Shown piece after piece: positions 54,011-63,366 of a stretch of DNA of 64,000 nucleotides. A program made the position numbers and the translations under genes. This DNA comes from Mycobacterium sp. ELW1 (lineage in GTDB: Bacteria > Actinomycetota > Actinomycetes > Mycobacteriales > Mycobacteriaceae): positions 3,596,001 to 3,660,000 of the forward strand of contig NZ_CP032155.1 in the NCBI RefSeq assembly GCF_008329905.1, given 5' to 3'. The first letter of the stretch is position 1, and each line of letters starts with the position of its first letter. The notes beneath the pieces are model-generated. The model had not been told where the DNA came from. It made no database searches and was given only the letters and a program-made list of their open reading frames with translations.

Positions 54011-55668
54011 TTCTCGAACACCCACCTGTCCATGTTCCAGCCCGCACCCCACTTGGTGGGATTGCCTTCGACGGCGTACATCTTCTTCGACACCAGCACC
54101 GTGCGCTGCTGACGGTACAGCGGCAGGGTCGGCATGTCGCCCCACAGAATGGGCGAACTGTCGGCCAGCAACCTGGCCTGTTCCTTCGAATCCGACGTGA
54201 TGGCCAGCGCCGAGATGATGCCGTCGATCTGCGGATTGGAGTACCGCGGCAGGTTGTTGCCGTTGCCGGCGAACAGCGTGTAGGCATCCAGCGCCGACGA
54301 CCCGGTCGAGCCGCTGCCCGTCGCGCCGCCGGTGCTGGCCAGCAGGACGTCGAGCTTGCCGTCACGCAGCGCCTGCGGACCCGCCGAATCCGACGTCGCA
54401 TCGACGACGGTGATGCCAGCGGCCTCGCATGACTTAGTGATCGCGCCGACGGTGGCTGCCAGCCGCGGATTGGGCGCCTGGTAGCCGATCCGCACGGTCA
54501 GCGGCTGGCCGCCGAGCGCATCGCGGGCGGCGTCGGGGTTGGCCGCACCGAACTGGGGGCCGATCGCCGCCCCCTCGATACCGCTGAAGGCGTCGTCGTT
54601 GGCGGGGTTGAGGCGGGCATTCGAGATCGGCGTCTCGGCGTTCAACGCGATCAGGTCACGCGGCGTGCAGAGCGCCACCGCGCGGCGGGCCGGCGTCGCG
54701 GCCAGTGGTCCGTCCGGGGCGAAGATCAGCTGCTCGATGCCACCGGACGGCAGCTCGCGACGGTCGTAGCTGTCGGGGGTGGTCAGTGTGCCCGACGATC
54801 CGGTCGCTACGTCGACCACCTGGAACGTGCCACTGTTGATGCGGTCCTGTACGTCGACACCGCGCGGCCACACCGTGATCCGCTTGGTGATCGGCTTGGC
54901 GCCCCACCAGCGGTCGTTGGCCGTGAGCACCACGGCGCCTTCCGGCAGAACAGCGTCGATCTTGTACGGACCCGACGACGGGAAGCGTTTGAGGTCGTCG
55001 GCATTCAGGCCGGGTTTGAGGTCCCACACCGAGTTCCACGCCTGGGCGATGCGGTCGATGGCGGCGGGGTCGCCGCCCTGGATAGTCCGGGTGACGTCGA
55101 CTCCCAGGACGTCGCCGAGCACATGCGACGGCATCATCGAGGTGGCGGTGAACAGCTGCAGGTAGTCCGTGACGGCGCGGCCCGGAAAGTACGTGACCCG
55201 GGCCTTCTTCTGGCCCGGCTGGCAGTCGACGGTGTCGATGTCCAGGTAGCCGGCGCGGCTGGCGGCGTCGAACGCCGGGAACCGCCCCGACTGCGCCGCC
55301 CACGCCAGCACCATGTCGTCACAGGTCACCGGCTTGCCGTCGGAATACACGGCGTTGTCGGCGATCTGGTAGTCCAGCACCAGCGGATCGCGACCCACCA
55401 CCGACACCGACCCGAAGTCGTGATCGGCCAGCACCTGGCCGTCGGGCCCGTGGAAATTGAAGCCGGTGAGCACCCGCGCGAAGGCCTGCGGACCCGCCGA
55501 GGCCGCCCCGCGCACCGTGTTGGTGTTGTAGCTGAGCAACATGCCGTCGACGGCGTAGTTGATCTGATCCGCAGGGCTACCCGAACATGACGTCAGGACG
55601 CTCGGCGCGAGCACCCCCAGGACAGCGGCCACTGCGACAGCGGCGGCGCGCCGGCGCCTGACTGCCAT
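54007..55668 (-). CDS. peptide-type ABC transporter substrate-binding lipoprotein (Rv2585c-like)
   Basis: 553 residues. Arg-rich start, hydrophobic segment and lipobox VLTSC (Cys28) show a lipoprotein. The mature part is a family-5 solute-binding fold (SBP_bac_5): [40 protein letters not shown] and [13 protein letters not shown]. It would bind oligopeptides or similar ligands in the cell envelope. No permease or ATPase genes are adjacent, so it is an orphan. It is 6 bp after secF. Confidence 0.88.
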   Translation of the reverse strand: MAVRRRRAAAVAVAAVLGVLAPSVLTSCSGSPADQINYAVDGMLLSYNTNTVRGAASAGPQAFARVLTGFNFHGPDGQVLADHDFGSVSVVGRDPLVLDYQIADNAVYSDGKPVTCDDMVLAWAAQSGRFPAFDAASRAGYLDIDTVDCQPGQKKARVTYFPGRAVTDYLQLFTATSMMPSHVLGDVLGVDVTRTIQGGDPAAIDRIAQAWNSVWDLKPGLNADDLKRFPSSGPYKIDAVLPEGAVVLTANDRWWGAKPITKRITVWPRGVDVQDRINSGTFQVVDVATGSSGTLTTPDSYDRRELPSGGIEQLIFAPDGPLAATPARRAVALCTPRDLIALNAETPISNARLNPANDDAFSGIEGAAIGPQFGAANPDAARDALGGQPLTVRIGYQAPNPRLAATVGAITKSCEAAGITVVDATSDSAGPQALRDGKLDVLLASTGGATGSGSTGSSALDAYTLFAGNGNNLPRYSNPQIDGIISALAITSDSKEQARLLADSSPILWGDMPTLPLYRQQRTVLVSKKMYAVEGNPTKWGAGWNMDRWVFEK

Positions 55669-55674
55669 GGCGCG

Positions 55675-56946
55675 CTATCGCCCGCGGGGGCTGCGTTTGC
55701 CCGTCGGCCGGCCCGGGCGGGCCGGACGGGCACCCGGCGTGGGCTTGTTGCCGACCGCGGGAGTCCCCCCGATGGCCGCTTCGGCCGGGACCGCGCCGGC
55801 GGCCTCGTCCAGATCGGCGGCTCCCCCGGTGACGACGTCGCTGGCCGTCGGGGACGGCTTGCGGCGGTTGAGCACCCGGCGGGTGTGCGTGCGCACCAGA
55901 TCGGTGCGCTCGCGCAGCGTCACCAACAGCGGGGTCGCGAAGAAGATCGACGAGTAGGTGCCGACGATGACACCGACCAGCTGCACCAGCGCCAGATCCA
56001 TCAGCGTGCCGACACCGAGCAGCCACACCGCGACCACGATCAGCGCGATGATCGGCAGCACCGAGATGAGGCTGGTGTTGATCGATCGCATGAAGGTCTG
56101 GTTCACCGCGAGGTTCGCCTGTTCGGCGAACGTTCTTCGGGTGGTGTGCTCGAACCCGTGGGTGTTCTCCTCCACCTTGTCGAACACGATGACCGTGTCG
56201 TACAGCGAGAAGCCCAGAATTGTGAGCAGACCGATCACCGTCGCCGGCGTGACCTCGAAACCGACGATCGAGTACACCCCCGCTGTGACGACGAGGTCGA
56301 ACACCAGCGTCAGCAATGCCGACATCGCCATGTAGCGCTCGTAGCGGAAGGTGATGTAAATCGCCGCGAGCACCAAGAACACCGCGAGCGCGATCAGCGC
56401 CTTCTTGGTGATCTGGTCGCCCCAGGTCTCCGAGACCGCCGAGTCGCTGATGGTCGATTTATCGGGCTGACCATTGCCGGCCTTCGGCTTGAACGCCTCG
56501 AACAGCGCGTCACGCAATTGCTCGGTCTGCTGGTTGGTCAGCGCCTCCGAGCGGATCTGCACCGTGGCGGAGCTGCCGTTGCCGACCAGCACCACGGACT
56601 CCGGCGCCTTGCCCAGCGTCTTGGAGAAGACGTTTTCCACCTGCTGGGTGGTCGCGGTGCCGTTCTGGCCGGCGACCGGCATGCCGACCTTGGTGCCGCC
56701 CTCGAAATCGATACCGAAGGTGAAGCCCTTGATCGCGATGCTGGCGATGCAGAGCAGGACGATCAGCCCGCTGATGGCATACCAGAGCTTGCGTTTGCCG
56801 ATGACTTCGAAGGCACCGGTGCCGGTGTAGAGGCGGACGAAGAAGCCGTGCTTGGGCGCGCCGCTGCCGGCTGCTTCCAGGTCCGGCGCTTCGACGGCGG
56901 TGGATTCGGCGACGTCCGCAGCGTCCTCGGTGGTTTTCTCAGCCAT
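55675..56946 (-). CDS. secF: protein translocase subunit SecF
   Basis: 423 residues. The first transmembrane helix and the FTFGIDFEGGTKVGMPV block are followed by the periplasmic P1 domain and five helices with FSLYDTVIVFDKVEENTHG and FMRSINTSLISVLPII, all SecF signatures. The C-terminus has a mycobacterial Pro/Arg-rich extension (VGNKPTPGARPARPGRPTGK). With SecD it uses proton motive force to complete export through SecYEG. The secD stop lies within its GGAGGTAA Shine-Dalgarno region, so the two are tightly coupled. Confidence 0.95.
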   Translation of the reverse strand: MAEKTTEDAADVAESTAVEAPDLEAAGSGAPKHGFFVRLYTGTGAFEVIGKRKLWYAISGLIVLLCIASIAIKGFTFGIDFEGGTKVGMPVAGQNGTATTQQVENVFSKTLGKAPESVVLVGNGSSATVQIRSEALTNQQTEQLRDALFEAFKPKAGNGQPDKSTISDSAVSETWGDQITKKALIALAVFLVLAAIYITFRYERYMAMSALLTLVFDLVVTAGVYSIVGFEVTPATVIGLLTILGFSLYDTVIVFDKVEENTHGFEHTTRRTFAEQANLAVNQTFMRSINTSLISVLPIIALIVVAVWLLGVGTLMDLALVQLVGVIVGTYSSIFFATPLLVTLRERTDLVRTHTRRVLNRRKPSPTASDVVTGGAADLDEAAGAVPAEAAIGGTPAVGNKPTPGARPARPGRPTGKRSPRGR

Positions 56947-56951
56947 GGGAG

Positions 56952-58781
56952 TTACCTCCGTCCCGTCGCAGTGGCGGCGGCTCGCCGTTCTCGGGCGATC
57001 TGCTGCACCGCGCCGAGACCGTTGAACGCCGGTTTGGCCATCGTCGGCGACTTCGACGCCAGGTAGACCAGCGGCCAGGTCACCAGGAACACCACCACAA
57101 CGTCGAGGATCGTCGTCAGGCCGAGGGTGAACGCGAAGCCCTTCACCTGGCCGACGGCCAGGAAGTACAGCACCGCGGCGGCCAGGAAGGTGACCGCGTT
57201 GCCGGACAGAATCGTCTTACGTGCGCGAGCCCAACCGCGTGGCACCGCCGAGCGGAACGACCGCCCTTCTCGGATCTCGTCCTTGATGCGTTCGAAGAAC
57301 ACCACGAACGAGTCGGCGGTCGTGCCGATACCGATGATCAGACCGGCGATACCGGCCAAGTCGAGGGTGTAGTTGATGTATCTGCCGAGCAACACCAGGA
57401 TGCCGAACACCATGGCGCCGGAGGCGACGAGCGACAGCGCCGTCAACAGTCCCAGCACTCGGTAGTAGAGCAGCGAGTACAGCAACACCAGGCCCAAGCC
57501 GATGGCGCCCGCGATCAGGCCCGCCCGAAGCGATGCCAATCCCAGTGTCGCCGAAACGGTTTCAGCCTCCGAGGATTCGAAGGACAACGGCAGCGAGCCG
57601 TACTTCAGTACGTTGGCCAGTTGTTTGGCGGTGTCGGCGGTGAACGGCGGGTTGCCGCCGCTGATCTGGGTACGCCCGCCCGGGATCGCCTCGCGGATCT
57701 GCGGGGCGCTGACCACCTGGGAGTCCAGCGTGAACGCCGTCTGGGTGCCGATGTTGGCGGCGGTGAAGTCCGCCCACGTGGTCGACGCCTGCTCCTTGAA
57801 CTCCACGTTGACGACGTAGGCGCCGCTCTGCTGGTCCATGCCCGAGGTGGCGTCCTTGATCTGGTCACCGCTGATGATCGACTTGTCCAGCACGTAGATG
57901 TACTTGTGGTCCTGCGAGCACGCGACCAGCGGCAGGTTGGGGTCGTCGTTACCGGCCAGGATGTCCGGCTGGTCGCACTTGCCCGCCATGTACTGCACCG
58001 CGATCAGCAGCAGGTTCTGGTTGGTGCTCTGCCGCAGTTGCTTCTCGAAGCTGATGCGCGCGGCCAGGTCCTTGCGCGGGTCCGGCGGGGCCGGCTGCGC
58101 GGGCGGGGCCGGCTGCCCGGGGGCGGGCGGCGCCGGGGCAGCCGTCGGCGGCTGGCTAGGTGCAGGCGCGGGCGGTGCGGGAGTGGGTGACGGCGCCGGC
58201 TCTTCCGGGTAGGGACGCGGCTGTGGCGCGGGCGCGGGTGCCGCCGGCGGTGGGGCGGCCGGCTCACCGGCCGCGGGTGGCGGTGCTCCGGGGGCCGGCG
58301 CTCCCGCTGGCGGTGCGCCGGGTGCCGGTGCCGGCACCGGACCTCCGGGCCCGCCGGCGCCGGGCACGCCCGCCGCCTGCATCTGCTGCTTGATGGCCTC
58401 GACCGGGATCGGCTGACCGATCACCGGTCGGATGAACAGCCGGGCGGTCTGACCCAGGTTGCGGGCCTCGTTGCCATCGTTACCGGGAACGGTGATGACG
58501 AGGTTGTCGCCGTCGATCACGACTTCCGAGCCCGAGACACCCAGGCCGTTGACGCGGGCGCCGATGATCTGCTGAGCCTGGTTCAGCGCGTCGCGGGTTG
58601 GACGGGAGCCGTCCGGGGTGCGCGCAGTCAGGGTGACGCGGGTTCCGCCCTGCAGGTCGATGCCCAGCTTGGGGCTGGAGCGTTTGTCTCCGGTGAGGAA
58701 GACCAGCAGGTACACCCCGATGAGCAAGACCAGGAACAGCGCCAGCCATCGGTAAGGATGCACCGGCGCTGAAGACGATGC
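56952..58781 (-). CDS. secD: protein translocase subunit SecD
   Basis: 609 residues from a GTG at 58781 with AGGAGAG upstream ([13 protein letters not shown]). First helix, then [15 protein letters not shown], then the periplasmic domain interrupted by about 90 residues of almost pure Pro/Ala/Gly (residues about 145-250), then the [18 protein letters not shown] block and five C-terminal helices with [20 protein letters not shown]. It works with SecF and YajC in protein export. The low-complexity insert is longer than I would expect from the M. tuberculosis protein (about 573 residues). Confidence 0.94.
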   Translation of the reverse strand, partial: ASSSAPVHPYRWLALFLVLLIGVYLLVFLTGDKRSSPKLGIDLQGGTRVTLTARTPDGSRPTRDALNQAQQIIGARVNGLGVSGSEVVIDGDNLVITVPGNDGNEARNLGQTARLFIRPVIGQPIPVEAIKQQMQAAGVPGAGGPGGPVPAPAPGAPPAGAPAPGAPPPAAGEPAAPPPAAPAPAPQPRPYPEEPAPSPTPAPPAPAPSQPPTAAPAPPAPGQPAPPAQPAPPDPRKDLAARISFEKQLRQSTNQNLLLIAVQYMAGKCDQPDILAGNDDPNLPLVACSQDHKYIYVLDKSIISGDQIKDATSGMDQQSGAYVVNVEFKEQASTTWADFTAANIGTQTAFTLDSQVVSAPQIREAIPGGRTQISGGNPPFTADTAKQLANVLKYGSLPLSFESSEAETVSATLGLASLRAGLIAGAIGLGLVLLYSLLYYRVLGLLTALSLVASGAMVFGILVLLGRYINYTLDLAGIAGLIIGIGTTADSFVVFFERIKDEIREGRSFRSAVPRGWARARKTILSGNAVTFLAAAVLYFLAVGQVKGFAFTLGLTTILDVVVVFLVTWPLVYLASKSPTMAKPAFNGLGAVQQIARERRAAATATGRR

Positions 58782-58892
58782 CACGTTGTTGTCTCTCCTA
58801 GGTTGTGCCGCGACCCGCTGGGTCGTTGTGCCGCGTCCCGCGGATGCGGTCCTCTTCAACTCCCGCTAGAGGGTACGTGGCGAGCCTGGCGA

Positions 58893-59228
58893 TCAGTCTT
58901 TGGTCAGGCGGTCCGCGTCGGACTCCGTGAGCTCGGTGGCCTCACTTGTCTCGTCGTCGGTGTCGTCGGCCTCATCCTCGATGCGGTCGCGGATGGCCAG
59001 CTTCATCCAGGTGGTCACGACACCAGGGGCGATCTCGAGGTCGACGGTGTCGTCGGTGATCGCGGTGATCGTGGCCTGAAGGCCGGAGGTGGTGTGCACC
59101 CGGTCGCCGACAGACAAGGACTCGTGCAGGTCGATGGTGGCCTGCATGGCCTTGCGCTGACGCCGGGAGGCGAAGTACATGAATGCGCCCATGATGATGA
59201 TCAGGGGCAGGAAGACGAGCAGGTCCAT
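58893..59228 (-). CDS. yajC: preprotein translocase accessory subunit YajC
   Basis: 111 residues. One N-terminal transmembrane helix (LLVFLPLIIIMGAFMYFA) followed by the conserved RRQRKAMQATIDLHESLSVG and GDRVHTTSGLQATITAITDD. The acidic C-terminal tail (DEADDTDDETSEATELTES) is common in actinobacterial YajC. It is the first gene of the yajC-secD-secF-lipoprotein-apt-rel series, all on the minus strand. Confidence 0.94.
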   Translation of the reverse strand: MDLLVFLPLIIIMGAFMYFASRRQRKAMQATIDLHESLSVGDRVHTTSGLQATITAITDDTVDLEIAPGVVTTWMKLAIRDRIEDEADDTDDETSEATELTESDADRLTKD

Positions 59229-59359
59229 GGCGGAACAATCTTTCGTATCGGATGCCGGGTTCAGCGCGCCGCGACCATCAGGTCACGGGGTTCATAGCTG
59301 ACCAGTGTGCCATTGCGCCGGTCCGGCGTGGACCGCCACCGCCGGTGGAAGATGGTCGG

Positions 59360-60055
59360 ATGGACCTGATTGATGCCCTGCGCAGCACCGGGTCGGTGCG
59401 CGAGTTCACCGACGAACCGGTCGACGACGCCGTGCTGGGACGCATCCTCGACACCGCGCGCTTCGCCCCCAGCGGCGCCAATGCGCAGGCCTGGCGCCTG
59501 GTCGTGGTCAAGGATCCGGAGATCCGGGCCCGTCTGCGCGATCTGTATCGCCGGCCGTGGGTGGAGTATCTGGCCCTCACCGCGGCCGGGCTGCGGCCGT
59601 GGTCACCGGTGAACGACCCCGCCGCCGAGACGTCCGCCCTGGCCGCCGGCACCGGGCAGGCCGAGCAGGCCGCGGCGAGCGGATTGGCCGCCCACCTCGA
59701 CGAGGTTCCCGTGCTGCTGGCACTGTTCGCCGACCTGTCCCAGCTGGCCGCCGTCGACCGAGACCTCGACCGCTATTCACTGGCCGGCGGCGCCTCGGTC
59801 TATCCGTTCGCGTGGAACATCCTGCTGGCCGCTCGCGCAGAAGGGATGGGCGGCGTGCTGACCACGATGCTCATCAGGGAGGAAGACGAGGTCAAGCGCC
59901 TACTCGGCGCCGAGGGACCGTTGGCGCTTGCGGCGGTGATCGCGCTGGGCCACCCGGTTCGCCAGGTCAGACGGCTGACCCGCCAGCCGGTGGAGTCGTT
60001 CACCACGATCGACCGGCTGGACGGCACACCCTTCCCCGCAGTCAGCTCCGACTGA
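59360..60055 (+). CDS. nitroreductase family protein
   Basis: 231 residues from the ATG at 59360; open codons upstream do not match the family. It has the FMN-binding N-terminus MDLIDALRSTGSVREFTDE, then LDTARFAPSGANAQAWRLVV, and the late GMGGVLTTMLIREEDEVKRL block. It should reduce nitro compounds, quinones or flavins with NAD(P)H as a homodimer. It is divergent from yajC and upstream of gabT. Confidence 0.9.
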   Translation: MDLIDALRSTGSVREFTDEPVDDAVLGRILDTARFAPSGANAQAWRLVVVKDPEIRARLRDLYRRPWVEYLALTAAGLRPWSPVNDPAAETSALAAGTGQAEQAAASGLAAHLDEVPVLLALFADLSQLAAVDRDLDRYSLAGGASVYPFAWNILLAARAEGMGGVLTTMLIREEDEVKRLLGAEGPLALAAVIALGHPVRQVRRLTRQPVESFTTIDRLDGTPFPAVSSD

Positions 60056-60062
60056 TTGCGTT

Positions 60063-60089
60063 GATTACGTACCCGCCAGCGACGTAATC
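60063..60089. promoter_or_regulatory. inverted repeat GATTACGT-N11-ACGTAATC upstream of gabT
   Basis: Perfect 8-bp arms at 60063-60070 and 60082-60089, centred about 120 bp before the gabT start and 8 bp after the nitroreductase stop. Size and spacing suit a dimeric regulator of the GABA operon. It lacks features of a terminator. Confidence 0.55.
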
Positions 60090-60194
60090 CATTGCCCAAT
60101 AGGCCTTGAGGCTAAGTTTTCAGTTGCATCGCGCTGTCACGCGACTAGGCTCGGAATGCCCTCGTCGCGCCAGCCCTCGTCTAGGAGACCGAAA

Positions 60195-61538
60195 GTGACC
60201 ACCCTCGAGCAGAGCCGCAAACTCGTCACCGAGATTCCCGGCCCCGGGTCCATCGAACTGAGCAAGCGCAGGGTCGCCGCGGTGTCGCACGGCGTCGGCG
60301 TCACGATGCCCGTCTTCACCGCGCGGGCCGGTGGCGGAATCATCGAAGACGTCGACGGCAACCGCTTGATCGACCTCGGCTCGGGCATCGCGGTCACGAC
60401 GATCGGCAACGCGTCGCCGCGGGTGGTCGAAGCCGTGCAGGCGCAGGTCGCCGACTTCACCCACACCTGCTTCATGGTGACGCCCTATGAGGAGTACGTC
60501 GCCGTCGCCGAGCACCTCAACCGGCTCACCCCCGGCTCCTACGAGAAACGCTCCGCGCTGTTCAACTCCGGATCCGAAGCCGTGGAGAACGCCGTCAAGA
60601 TCGCCCGCTCCTACACCCGCAAGACCGCGGTGGTGGCCTTCGACCACGCCTACCACGGGCGCACCAACCTGACGATGGCGCTGACCGCGAAGTCGATGCC
60701 CTACAAGAGCGGGTTCGGCCCCTTCGCCCCCGAGATCTATCGCGCCCCACTCTCCTACCCCTTCCGCGACGGGCTGATCGACAAGGAATGGGCCACCGAC
60801 GGCGAACTGGCCGCCGAGCGGGCACTGAACATCATCGACAAGCAGATCGGCGCGGCCAATCTGGCCGCGGTCATCATCGAGCCGATCCAGGGTGAAGGCG
60901 GCTTCATCGTTCCCGCCCCCGGGTTCCTGCCGACGCTTCGGGCGTGGTGTTCGGAGAACAACGTGGTGTTCATCGCCGACGAGGTCCAGACCGGGTTCGC
61001 CCGCACCGGCACGATGTTCGCCTGCGAGGACGAGGGCATCGAGCCGGATCTGATCGTGACGGCCAAGGGCATCGCCGACGGTCTGCCGCTCTCGGCGGTG
61101 ACCGGGCGCGCCGAGATCATGGACGCCCCGCATGTCAGCGGCCTCGGTGGCACCTACGGCGGCAATCCCCTGGCCTGTGCGGCCGCGCTGGCCACCATCG
61201 AGACCATCGAACTCGACGGCCTGGTGGATCGGGCCAAGCAGATCGAAGCGGTGATGAAGGACAAGCTCGGCCGGATGCAGGCCGACGACGACCGCATCGG
61301 TGACGTCCGTGGCCGGGGCGCGATGATCGCCGTCGAGTTGGTGAAATCCGGTACCGCCGAACCGGATCCGGAGCTCGCCAAAACGCTGGCGGCCACCGCG
61401 CACACCCAGGGTGTGGTGGTGCTGACCTGTGGGACGTACGGCAATGTGCTGCGCTTCCTGCCGCCGCTGGCGATCAGCGACGAGCTGTTGACCGAGGGAC
61501 TCGACGTGCTGGCTGAGATTCTCGCCGGCCTCCGATGA
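60195..61538 (+). CDS. gabT: 4-aminobutyrate aminotransferase
   Basis: 447 residues from a GTG at 60195 with AGGAGA upstream. Class III PLP aminotransferase blocks: LFNSGSEAVENAVKIARSYT, VVAFDHAYHGRTNLTMALT, IADEVQTGFARTG and the Schiff-base Lys291 in VTAKGIADGLPL. It converts GABA and 2-oxoglutarate to succinate semialdehyde and glutamate. Its stop overlaps the next ATG, joining it to an aldehyde dehydrogenase gene rather than to the car/fadD9 gene that follows in M. tuberculosis. Confidence 0.94.
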   Translation: MTTLEQSRKLVTEIPGPGSIELSKRRVAAVSHGVGVTMPVFTARAGGGIIEDVDGNRLIDLGSGIAVTTIGNASPRVVEAVQAQVADFTHTCFMVTPYEEYVAVAEHLNRLTPGSYEKRSALFNSGSEAVENAVKIARSYTRKTAVVAFDHAYHGRTNLTMALTAKSMPYKSGFGPFAPEIYRAPLSYPFRDGLIDKEWATDGELAAERALNIIDKQIGAANLAAVIIEPIQGEGGFIVPAPGFLPTLRAWCSENNVVFIADEVQTGFARTGTMFACEDEGIEPDLIVTAKGIADGLPLSAVTGRAEIMDAPHVSGLGGTYGGNPLACAAALATIETIELDGLVDRAKQIEAVMKDKLGRMQADDDRIGDVRGRGAMIAVELVKSGTAEPDPELAKTLAATAHTQGVVVLTCGTYGNVLRFLPPLAISDELLTEGLDVLAEILAGLR

Positions 61539-62962
61539 CGCAGAACTTCATCGACGGCGAGCTCGTCGACTCGGTGAGCGGGGCGACGATGCCGATCGTC
61601 GACCCGTCCACCGGCGAAAAGTACGGCACCGCACCGATTTCCACTGAACAGGACATCGACAATGCATACGCCGCGGCGAGCCGGGCGTTCGCCGAATGGA
61701 AGCGCACCACGCCCTCACAGCGGCAGAAGGCACTGCTGGATTTCGCCGACGATGTTGAGAAGCATGCGGAAAGCCTGGTTGCCGCCGAGGGGCGCAACAC
61801 CGGCAAGCCCAACCACGTCACAATGGCCGAAGAGATCCCTCCGATGCTCGACCAGATCCGGTTCTTTGCCGGTGCGGCAAGGATTCTGGAGGGCAAGTCG
61901 GCGGGCGAATACCTGGCCGACCACACCTCGTGGATCCGTCGTGAGCCGGTCGGGGTGATCGGGCAGGTCGCGCCCTGGAACTACCCGATGATGATGGCGA
62001 TCTGGAAGTTCTGCCCCGCCATCGCCGCCGGCAACACCGTCGTGCTCAAACCCAGTGACACCACCCCCGTCACCACGGTGATGCTGGCCGAGATCGCCGC
62101 CAGGCACTTCGGGCCCGGTGTGCTCAACGTCGTGTGCGGTGACCGGGTGACCGGCGCCGGCGTCGTCGCGCATCCGACCCCGCAGATGGTGTCGATCACC
62201 GGATCGGTCGCCGCGGGGCGCGCGGTCGCGGTCAGCGCCGGCGGACACCTCAAACGAACCCACCTCGAACTCGGCGGCAAAGCGCCGGTGATCGTGTTCG
62301 ACGACGCCGACATCGCCGCCGCCGCAGAGGGAATCGCGACGGCCGGCTACTTCAACGCCGGCCAGGACTGCACCGCGGCCACCCGGGTGCTGGCCCGCGC
62401 GGGCGTCGCCGAGGACCTCACCGCGGCACTGGCCGAACAGGCCAAGGCCGCTGCCACGACGTTCGGACGCGCCGCCGACGACGAGGATGCCTGGGTGCCG
62501 CCGGTCAACAACACCAATCAGCTCGACCGGGTGCTGGGGTTCCTGTCCGACGTTCCGGCTCACGCGACCGTCGCAGCAGGCGGAAACCGCCAGGGCGACA
62601 AGGGTTTCTACATCGAGCCAACCGTCATCGGCGGCCTGCGCCAGGAGGACCGGCACGTCCAGGAGGAGATCTTCGGGCCGGTGATCACCGTGCAGTCTTT
62701 CGCCGACGAGGATGAGGCTCTCCGCTGGGCCAATGGCGTGGAATACGGTCTGGCCTCGTCGGTGTGGACGTCGGACGTGTCGCGGGCGCTTCGGGTGTCC
62801 AATGTGCTGGATTTCGGGTGCGTGTGGATCAACACGCACATCCCGCTGGTCGCCGAGATGCCGCACGGCGGCTTCAAGTCGTCAGGCCACGGCAAGGATC
62901 TGTCGATGTACGGCTTAGAGGACTACACCCGCATCAAGCACGTGATGGCCTACACCGGCTGA
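61535..62962 (+). CDS. aldehyde dehydrogenase, probably aminobutyraldehyde dehydrogenase
   Basis: 475 residues. Catalytic Glu245 (LELGGKAPVIV) and Cys279 (AGQDCTAATRV) are present, as is GVIGQVAPWNYPMMMAIWKF. The C-terminal VAEMPHGGFKSSGHGKDLSM and YGLEDYTRIKHVM resemble PatD/gamma-aminobutyraldehyde dehydrogenases. It could make GABA from 4-aminobutanal (putrescine route) or oxidise the succinate semialdehyde formed by GabT. Translational coupling to gabT supports either role. Confidence 0.9.
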   Translation: MTQNFIDGELVDSVSGATMPIVDPSTGEKYGTAPISTEQDIDNAYAAASRAFAEWKRTTPSQRQKALLDFADDVEKHAESLVAAEGRNTGKPNHVTMAEEIPPMLDQIRFFAGAARILEGKSAGEYLADHTSWIRREPVGVIGQVAPWNYPMMMAIWKFCPAIAAGNTVVLKPSDTTPVTTVMLAEIAARHFGPGVLNVVCGDRVTGAGVVAHPTPQMVSITGSVAAGRAVAVSAGGHLKRTHLELGGKAPVIVFDDADIAAAAEGIATAGYFNAGQDCTAATRVLARAGVAEDLTAALAEQAKAAATTFGRAADDEDAWVPPVNNTNQLDRVLGFLSDVPAHATVAAGGNRQGDKGFYIEPTVIGGLRQEDRHVQEEIFGPVITVQSFADEDEALRWANGVEYGLASSVWTSDVSRALRVSNVLDFGCVWINTHIPLVAEMPHGGFKSSGHGKDLSMYGLEDYTRIKHVMAYTG

Positions 62963-63245
62963 GCCGCGCGTCGGGATTCGTCACCAGTTCGGCGACACGG
63001 CAGCGGATCTGGTCGTCGGTCAGGCCCGACATGACGAGCCGGCCGAGTTCGTCGTCGGTCGTTCGCCGGCACCGTTCGGCGATGAGAACGTCAAGGTAAT
63101 GATTCAATTCGTCGATGGCCCGGCCGCCGGGCAGTTCGTCGGCCCATCGCCAGAACAGCACCCGATCGTCGTCCGGCACACCCAACGCGGTGCAGATGTC
63201 GGCAATCCGGGTGAAGTCGGCGTCGGGAACGAACGTTTCGGCCAT
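62934..63245 (-). CDS. cytochrome P450-derived mini-protein without haem domain
   Basis: 103 residues from the ATG at 63245 (MAETFVPDADFTRIADICTA). DICTALGVPDDDRVLFWRWA and ELNHYLDVLIAERCRRTTDD closely follow the helix C-G region of bacterial P450s. There is no substrate-threonine I helix, no ExxR and no haem-ligand Cys loop, so it cannot be a working P450. It is either a remnant or a retained helical domain with a new role. The 3' end overlaps the aldehyde dehydrogenase by 29 bp. Confidence 0.65.
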   Translation of the reverse strand: MAETFVPDADFTRIADICTALGVPDDDRVLFWRWADELPGGRAIDELNHYLDVLIAERCRRTTDDELGRLVMSGLTDDQIRCRVAELVTNPDARLSRCRPSRA

Positions 63246-63366
63246 GACTACCACTGTGTCCCGAATGCCGCTGGATCCCATCAGTTGTGGCGGACATCGC
63301 ACAGTGATACGGGTTACGCGCCACCCACCGCACCGGATGGGCGGTGGATGGCGCTCAACCTAATTT

